Shown here: piece after piece, positions 6,870 to 10,993 of the stretch
How the letters are laid out: each line of letters opens with the position of its first letter
Position numbering within the stretch: position 1 is the first letter of the stretch
Assembly (NCBI GenBank): GCA_030672345.1
Contig: DAOVGO010000041.1
Coordinates: 1-10,993, forward strand
DNA from: Methanosarcinales archaeon
GTDB lineage: Archaea; Halobacteriota; Methanosarcinia; Methanosarcinales; Methanogasteraceae
Length of the DNA stretch: 10,993 nt
Reading direction: 5' to 3'
The notes under the pieces: generated by a model
Seen by the model: only the letters and a program-made list of their open reading frames with translations
Databases searched by the model: none
What the model was told of the DNA's origin: nothing
Made by a program: the position numbers and the translations under genes

Positions 6870-7832
6870 TCAGATCCCTGTGATCGCATCCCGCTTAAAA
6901 TCAAAGACCGTGACCCTGTTCTCTCCCTCGTGGATATCAAGGCAGGATCCATCGTCGATTACCCCAACAACCTCTGCTGCAAGCCCGACGCCCTCAAAAA
7001 GCCGGATACATTCCGGAGGATCCTGTGTGGTCACCACATAACCGGTTGCCGGGTATATCTTGAGCCAGTGGAGGAAATCAACCCCGTCAGGACGTGGTAT
7101 CGCAGTCAGATCGATGTTTGCGCCCTTACCGCTCGTTTCAAGAAGCATTCCGATCGTTCCGATCGTTCCCGGGTTGCTGATGTCCTTTCCGGCGGTCACG
7201 ATGCCAGCCTCGGCGAGCGTCTGCATGACCATGAACTTCTCGCGGACGCTTGCAGGCGTCTTCATCGTCGTGCTGTCCCATGAATAGATCGAGTTCTTCC
7301 CGACCACTCCGTCAAGGTCGTAGGCAAGAACGATGGAGTCTCCTGCCCGCGCAGTGTCACTCCTGATCACTGCATCCCGCTTTGCGATGCCGATGATGGC
7401 AACCGAGATCGAGGTGTATGGCATGTCAGGATGCACATGCCCGCCAACCATCGGGACGCCGAACTTCGCAACCCCGTCCCTGATTCCGCGGATCATCTCT
7501 GAGAACACCTGATCGTCGCCGGTTGAGAGGATGTTGACCATGCCTATCGGGCGCCCGCCCATCGCTGAGATGTCGTTCACATTCACAAGGACTGCGCCGT
7601 AACCCGCCCACCACGGGTCAGCAAGCATCCTGCTCCAGATACCGTCCGCAGCAAATAAGAGCACATCATCGCCGCCGATGTCGATGATCGCCGCGTCGTC
7701 GCCGATGTCGGCGATGCAGTCCGTATACTCGGATCGCACGGTTTTAAGGATCTCTGCGATATCGGCGATCGTTCTTTTCCGTGTCACGCCCTCGAAGTTC
7801 CTGATCTCTGAAGCGATGGTCTCGATGTTCAT
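6870..7832 (-). CDS. mmp2: Methanogenesis marker protein 2 (PurM/ThiL-like, AIR synthase-related)
   Basis: This 320-aa protein has the fold signature of the PurM/ThiL/HypE/SelD superfamily: an N-terminal ATP-binding acidic motif DIGDDAAII (42-50), AADGIW (61-66), NVNDISAMGGRPIGMV (84-99), GGHVHPD (130-136), and a C-terminal AIRS-C half with TAGKDISNPGTIGTIGMLLE. It matches what I know as methanogenesis marker 2, found in nearly all methanogens and their methanotrophic relatives. Its substrate is not established; the superfamily phosphorylates or activates a carboxylate, amide or phosphate oxygen with ATP. The ATG at 7832 has CAGGTG (7838-7843) 5 nt upstream. It is upstream of mer on the same strand but 305 nt away with a separate promoter between, so co-regulation is possible and a shared transcript unproven. 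Family assignment is confident; the reaction is unknown. Confidence 0.88.
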   Translation of the reverse strand: MNIETIASEIRNFEGVTRKRTIADIAEILKTVRSEYTDCIADIGDDAAIIDIGGDDVLLFAADGIWSRMLADPWWAGYGAVLVNVNDISAMGGRPIGMVNILSTGDDQVFSEMIRGIRDGVAKFGVPMVGGHVHPDMPYTSISVAIIGIAKRDAVIRSDTARAGDSIVLAYDLDGVVGKNSIYSWDSTTMKTPASVREKFMVMQTLAEAGIVTAGKDISNPGTIGTIGMLLETSGKGANIDLTAIPRPDGVDFLHWLKIYPATGYVVTTQDPPECIRLFEGVGLAAEVVGVIDDGSCLDIHEGENRVTVFDFKRDAITGI

Positions 7833-7866
7833 GTCGGCACCTGTATGATCTGCACGCGCGGTGGAT

Positions 7867-7875
7867 CATAATAAA
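7867..7875 (-). promoter_or_regulatory. Likely TATA box of the marker-2 gene
   Basis: The minus strand reads TTTATTATG, centred about 39 nt upstream of the ATG at 7832. It predicts a start site near 7846 and a short leader with the CAGGTG ribosome-binding site near its 5' end. It sits about 30 bp from the divergent tRNA promoter. Confidence 0.5.
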
Positions 7876-7906
7876 GGTGTGGGAGCGGTCATAAGCAATC
7901 GACATC

Positions 7907-7913
7907 TTTAAAT
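7907..7913 (+). promoter_or_regulatory. Likely TATA box of tRNA-Leu
   Basis: TTTAAAT (within CATCTTTAAATG) lies about 47 nt before the mature tRNA 5' end. A start site near 7935 would leave a precursor 5' leader of about 20 nt for RNase P to remove. Confidence 0.55.
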
Positions 7914-7956
7914 GAGGTCTGTGCAAAAAGGTGTCTGTTCTCACCCTATCACAGAA

Positions 7957-8039
7957 GCGGGGGTAGCCAAGCGGTCAACGGCGACAGACTCAAGATCTGT
8001 TCTCGAAGGAGTTCATGGGTTCGAATCCCCTCCCCCGCA
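7957..8039 (+). tRNA. tRNA-Leu, anticodon CAA
   Basis: A class II tRNA reading the UUG codon. The acceptor stem is a perfect 7-bp GCGGGGG/CCCCCGC, followed by U8 A9, a 3-bp D stem (GCC/GGC) with an 11-nt loop, anticodon stem ACAGA/UCUGU with loop CUCAAGA (anticodon at 7991-7993, G37 as in tRNA-Leu), a long variable arm with a CUC/GAG hairpin, and a T loop UUCGAAU. A is the discriminator base and CCA is not encoded. There is no intron. The T stem contains one U-C mismatch (50-64), while A49-U65 and the three G-C pairs at 51-53 hold. U54 and U55 are present as Pus10 targets; position 13 is A, so this tRNA is not a TruD substrate. Serine is excluded by the CAA anticodon. Confidence 0.95.
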
Positions 8040-8047
8040 TCCTCTGC

Positions 8048-8052
8048 TTTTT
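8048..8052 (+). terminator. Possible oligo-T terminator after tRNA-Leu
   Basis: TTTTT starts 9 nt after the tRNA 3' end. Archaeal RNA polymerase can terminate at such tracts. Because the radical SAM gene starts 14 nt later without visible promoter space, this site would have to be leaky if that gene is read from the tRNA promoter. Confidence 0.3.
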
Positions 8053-8065
8053 AATGGTGATTGTC

Positions 8066-9034
8066 ATGACGTTCTCACCGGTGCTGGCATCAAAAGCCCT
8101 GTGGCAGCTCAGGGTCAGAAAAAGACCCTTTGTCCTGTCTCACGGGATCAATGCAAGATGTAATCTGCAATGCAAGTTCTGCGAGTACTGGAAAGAGGAA
8201 GGGGACGAGATGGATACCGAAGAGGTATTTGATCTCCTTGATGAAGCCAGATCGTTTGGGATAACGGTCTATAATGCATGGACTGCTGAACCACTCATGC
8301 GAAAGGACCTATCAGAGATTCTCGAGCACGCTCACGACATCGGGATGATAACATCGCTCATAACCAATGGGAAACTTCTGAAAAAGAGGATTCATGATCT
8401 ATCTGACCTTGATTACCTGTCAATCTCTGTTGATGGTATAAAGACGTTCAAAGAGATAAGGGGCATCGATTTTGAGGATGTGCTGGATGGGATAAAGGAA
8501 GCAAAGCATGAAGGTCACAGCATTCTCCTGAACTGCGTCATCAGCAGAAAGAATCTGGATGAACTCGCAGAACTGGTTCATCTGGCACGCGACATAGGCG
8601 TATTCATCTCGTTTGAACCGATCCACGAATTCAGCGGGATTGGAGATGATGTATGGGACGAACTCGGGATCAGGGATATGGCAGCCTATAAAGATGCGGT
8701 CGATCAGATCATCGAACTTAAGCGAGATAATTTCCCGATCATCAATTCTCTGACGTATCTTTCGATGGTAAAGACGTTGAAACCGACTTTCAGATGTCAT
8801 GCCAGTGATATCGTCCTTCATGTCACTGCTGATGGCAGGATCGAGAATTGCCGGGTGAAGAGGGTTCATCTGGGCGATGTTGGCGATGGGATCGCAAATG
8901 TCTGGAGATCGTCAGAAGCGATACGGAAAAAAGTAGCGAGAGAGTGTGAGGGCTGTCTGTTCTTTGGATATGTTGAAAACAGCCTGTTATATGATTTTAA
9001 GCCAGAGGTAATGGCGCATTACGAGTGGATGTAA
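8066..9034 (+). CDS. Radical SAM protein with C-terminal cysteine cluster, function unknown
   Basis: At 322 aa it has the radical SAM Cx3Cx2C motif (RCNLQCKFCEYW, C32/C36/C39), which binds the [4Fe-4S] cluster that cleaves S-adenosylmethionine. The usual GGEP SAM-binding motif is replaced by AWTAEPLMR (71-79). Strand motifs SLITNGK (97-103) and YLSISVDG (117-124) complete the partial TIM barrel. Four further cysteines (C244, C262, C294, C297; spacing Cx17Cx31Cx2C) suggest a twitch/SPASM-like auxiliary iron-sulfur cluster. The N-terminus (ALWQLRVRKRPFVLSHGIN) leads straight into the barrel. I chose the ATG at 8066 because GGTGAT (8056-8061) sits 4 nt before it; an in-frame ATG at 8054 lies only 14 nt after the tRNA and has no ribosome-binding site. 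The mature tRNA-Leu ends 26 nt upstream. I do not recognise the substrate; peptide, cofactor or lipid modification are all possible. There is no precursor peptide gene next to it. Confidence 0.85.
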   Translation: MTFSPVLASKALWQLRVRKRPFVLSHGINARCNLQCKFCEYWKEEGDEMDTEEVFDLLDEARSFGITVYNAWTAEPLMRKDLSEILEHAHDIGMITSLITNGKLLKKRIHDLSDLDYLSISVDGIKTFKEIRGIDFEDVLDGIKEAKHEGHSILLNCVISRKNLDELAELVHLARDIGVFISFEPIHEFSGIGDDVWDELGIRDMAAYKDAVDQIIELKRDNFPIINSLTYLSMVKTLKPTFRCHASDIVLHVTADGRIENCRVKRVHLGDVGDGIANVWRSSEAIRKKVARECEGCLFFGYVENSLLYDFKPEVMAHYEWM

Positions 9035-9063
9035 TGATCTTCACCACCGCATCATCCGCCTCA

Positions 9064-10407
9064 TCACCCCGATTCGGATTTCATGTACTCTCGCAGAAGA
9101 ACGGTGGCGTAGCAACCTTTTGGCAGAAAAAACTCGGCAGTCGCACACAACCCGCTACCAATCCCGCCATCAACCACATCAAAAACCGGATCCGCGTCTA
9201 TCGCGACCGCCCGGTGCCCGCCTCTCGAAGCAAGCTCTGGCATCTCCGCGATCCCAAAACTGCTAGTTAATTCATGAATATCGAGCCCGAGATCAGAGAT
9301 CACTCTCTGTTCGATCTCGCTCGTCAGTTCTGATGCGTGCCCGATCAGCGAATGGGTCACCCACGCACGTCTCCTGCTGACAAGGTTGTTGATGCCATCG
9401 ATGGTTGCCGGTGTCACGATATCGGTCTTTGAAGCGTCTGGCAAGCCATTTTTGTCTCTGAAGCATACAACATCGCCTTTTAGCGCCTGATTCAATGGGA
9501 TGCCCTCTGTTATGCGATAACTCAGGATTTTATTGAATATAAATGATTGATATGCGTGTATAAACATCTTTGTGAGATTTTTTGGCAGCACACGGAACGC
9601 GCCAATATAATCATCAGGATATCTGACCAGATGGTTCAGCATTGCACGTTCGTAACGCAGATGATCCGGAAAACTGCTCAACGCCGCTTTAAAATCGTGA
9701 GCACCCCTCGCACTCCACGCATCCCACAGGCATCTGCGAATTTCAGACGATCGGTCGCCCGAAAATGGCTTTGCAATATATGCCATAGCAGCACCCTCAA
9801 AATCACCTGAAACGATCAGTCTGCCGACCTCGTGCGTGATCGGTCGGATCGTTCCGAACCGCTGCGTGCCATAGAAATTCGGCATGCCTCCCGCGGATTT
9901 GAGTTCGCGGGATATGCTTTCGATGCGTTTCACCACTTCTTCCCGGTTGCCGCATCCTTCGTCGAGGTCTCGTATGACAATCCTAAATTTGTTGCCCCGA
10001 AGGTCGCCAAGACTTATTTTTTTGTTCGACCGCCCGATGATCTCAAGCTCGACATCCGGTATACGGACGTCAGGAATTTTCGCCTCTATGGCACGATCCG
10101 GATCCCAGATACTGATTCTCTGGATGGTGACCGCTCGTTTGTCCTTGGTGCCCGCCCATCCGAATCGGGTTCTGCTGACCTTAAAACGCCTTGACAGATC
10201 CCTGATCAGGTGATTGGTGTCCCAGTTCTTCTTTGTGAGCTTTACGATGAGATACTGCCCGCTTGTGCTTTCTCGCGGGTCCTGATCCCAGACCTCGGTG
10301 ACCTGAAAGTCGCAAGCATCCGAGCGGATCGTGCCACCGATGCCGCTTGTTTTTGTGAGGTATGTATCGATTCCGACGAGGGAATTAGTTGGTGATGGTG
10401 ATGTCAT
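9064..10407 (-). CDS. truD: tRNA pseudouridine synthase D (Psi13)
   Basis: The 447-aa enzyme converts U13 of tRNA to pseudouridine. The catalytic motif RFGWAGTKDKRAVTIQ (81-96) carries the nucleophilic aspartate D89. Other family marks are GIGGTIRSDACDFQVTEV near the N-terminus (22-39), GMPNFYGTQRFG (174-185), AYQSFIFNKILS in the TRUD insertion region and the C-terminal CYATVLLREYMKS. The length fits archaeal TruD, which is longer than the bacterial enzyme. The ATG at 10407 gives the expected N-terminus; its Shine-Dalgarno is weak, and a TATA-like box 30 nt upstream suggests a nearly leaderless message. It follows rpiA on the same strand after 58 nt and converges with the radical SAM gene (29-nt gap). 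Confidence 0.95.
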   Translation of the reverse strand: MTSPSPTNSLVGIDTYLTKTSGIGGTIRSDACDFQVTEVWDQDPRESTSGQYLIVKLTKKNWDTNHLIRDLSRRFKVSRTRFGWAGTKDKRAVTIQRISIWDPDRAIEAKIPDVRIPDVELEIIGRSNKKISLGDLRGNKFRIVIRDLDEGCGNREEVVKRIESISRELKSAGGMPNFYGTQRFGTIRPITHEVGRLIVSGDFEGAAMAYIAKPFSGDRSSEIRRCLWDAWSARGAHDFKAALSSFPDHLRYERAMLNHLVRYPDDYIGAFRVLPKNLTKMFIHAYQSFIFNKILSYRITEGIPLNQALKGDVVCFRDKNGLPDASKTDIVTPATIDGINNLVSRRRAWVTHSLIGHASELTSEIEQRVISDLGLDIHELTSSFGIAEMPELASRGGHRAVAIDADPVFDVVDGGIGSGLCATAEFFLPKGCYATVLLREYMKSESG

Positions 10408-10432
10408 TATGCTCGATCTCTCATAAGAAACG

Positions 10433-10440
10433 CAATAAAA
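10433..10440 (-). promoter_or_regulatory. Possible TATA box of truD
   Basis: The minus strand reads TTTTATTG, centred 30 nt before the truD ATG in the 58-nt gap after rpiA. It would give a leader of only a few nucleotides. truD could equally be read through from rpiA. Confidence 0.35.
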
Positions 10441-10465
10441 CCGGATTTCATCATCCCGGCAGCTA

Positions 10466-10993
10466 TCATCTCTTTAAAATTTTAGCTCCCCCGGCAGCGC
10501 CGATATGCACCTCATCCACATTCAGAAATATCCCGTGCTCAATTGTGCCAGCAAACGCGTTGATCTCGTGATTCAAACGCTCCGGATCATCGATCGCGCC
10601 AAAATCGGCATCGATTACGAAGTTTCCATTGTCTGTGACCACAGGACCGTCCTTGCGCGCTGCCATCCGGAGGCATGGTATGCCGCCTATCGCACGCACC
10701 TGTGCATCAACCACCGTCACTGCGCAGGGCAGGACCTCGATCGGGACGGTGTGGTTGAGTCCGGGAACCATCTTCCCTTCGTCCACCATCAGCACCACTC
10801 TTCTTGCAGCCTGAGCGACCACCTTCTCTTTCGCGTGCGCCGCACCCCCGCCCTTGATCGCCACAAGATTCCGGTCGATCTGATCCGCGCCATCGAGCAC
10901 GATGTCGATCTCCGGGTGCTCCAGAAGTGTTGTGACCGGTATCTTCTGCCGCAACGCAAGCATCTCTGACTGGTACGATGTCGGTATGCCCAC
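10466..10993 (-). CDS. rpiA: Ribose-5-phosphate isomerase A, C-terminal part
   Basis: The frame is open to the right edge, so about 50 N-terminal residues of a protein of about 225 aa lie outside; the GTG at 10993 is probably an internal valine of the VGIPTSYQS motif, not the start. The enzyme interconverts ribose 5-phosphate and ribulose 5-phosphate, the main route to ribose for nucleotides in archaea without a full pentose phosphate pathway. In the 176-residue fragment LDGADQID (33-40) and AIKGGGAAHAKEKVVA (45-60) hold the catalytic set equivalent to E. coli D81, D84, K94 and E103 (here D34, D37, K47, E56). The C-terminus ends in the family-typical VDEVHIGAAGG motif (residues 157-167). truD follows on the same strand. 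Confidence 0.95.
   Translation of the reverse strand: MGIPTSYQSEMLALRQKIPVTTLLEHPEIDIVLDGADQIDRNLVAIKGGGAAHAKEKVVAQAARRVVLMVDEGKMVPGLNHTVPIEVLPCAVTVVDAQVRAIGGIPCLRMAARKDGPVVTDNGNFVIDADFGAIDDPERLNHEINAFAGTIEHGIFLNVDEVHIGAAGGAKILKR

Noticed and set aside
6494..6952. Minus-strand open frame of 152 codons across the mer upstream gap
   Set aside because: It overlaps the ends of two certain genes in another frame. The hydrophobic stretch (LVLMLASVGWLICAG) looked like a membrane segment, but there is no start signal or family resemblance, and it reads through the mer TATA box and Shine-Dalgarno.
8015..8065. Extended N-terminus of the radical SAM protein starting inside the tRNA
   Set aside because: The ATG at 8015 lies in the tRNA variable/T-arm region; translation from there would need unprocessed tRNA, and GGTGAT sits correctly before the ATG at 8066.

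Overview
The window is archaeal and reads as a methane-metabolising archaeon of the Methanosarcinia type (a methanogen with cytochromes, or an ANME-2/ANME-3-like methanotroph). The evidence is an archaeal L11, an archaeal Pus10, an archaeal-type NadM, methylene-tetrahydromethanopterin reductase (Mer), an FpoF-type F420H2 oxidoreductase subunit directly downstream of mer, and the 'methanogenesis marker 2' protein. Start regions carry short Shine-Dalgarno motifs and TATA-like boxes rather than bacterial -35/-10 elements. mer next to fpoF is the arrangement I recall from Methanosarcina. A functional mer argues against ANME-1, and a full-length FpoF argues against Methanothrix. I cannot name the genus from sequence alone. 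I see no mobile element, CRISPR array or rRNA.

Layout, left to right. (1) 1-332, minus: the N-terminal part of a secreted Ig-like surface protein packed with N-glycosylation sequons, running off the left edge. (2) 333-488: a divergent promoter region with a 10-bp tandem repeat. (3) 489-2235, plus: rpl11 and pus10, translationally coupled by an 8-nt overlap. (4) 2306-6564, minus: mer, fpoF, nadM and argS, read right to left as one tight cluster. fpoF starts with TTG, and the nadM start is buried inside the end of fpoF. (5) 6565-6869: a 305-nt gap holding the likely mer promoter. (6) 6870-7832, minus: the marker-2 protein, a PurM/ThiL-like ATPase-fold protein, with its own promoter. (7) 7957-8039, plus: tRNA-Leu(CAA), followed after only 26 nt by a radical SAM enzyme of unknown function (8066-9034). 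(8) 9064-10993, minus: rpiA (5' end cut by the window edge) followed by truD.

Two themes dominate. One is C1/F420 energy metabolism: Mer interconverts methylene- and methyl-tetrahydromethanopterin with F420, and FpoF is the F420H2-oxidising input module of the membrane Fpo complex, so the pair links the C1 branch to the respiratory chain; NadM supplies NAD. The other is tRNA and translation: L11, Pus10, ArgS, TruD and tRNA-Leu. The least explained items are the radical SAM protein that seems to depend on a tRNA promoter, the very sequon-rich surface protein, and the marker-2 protein.
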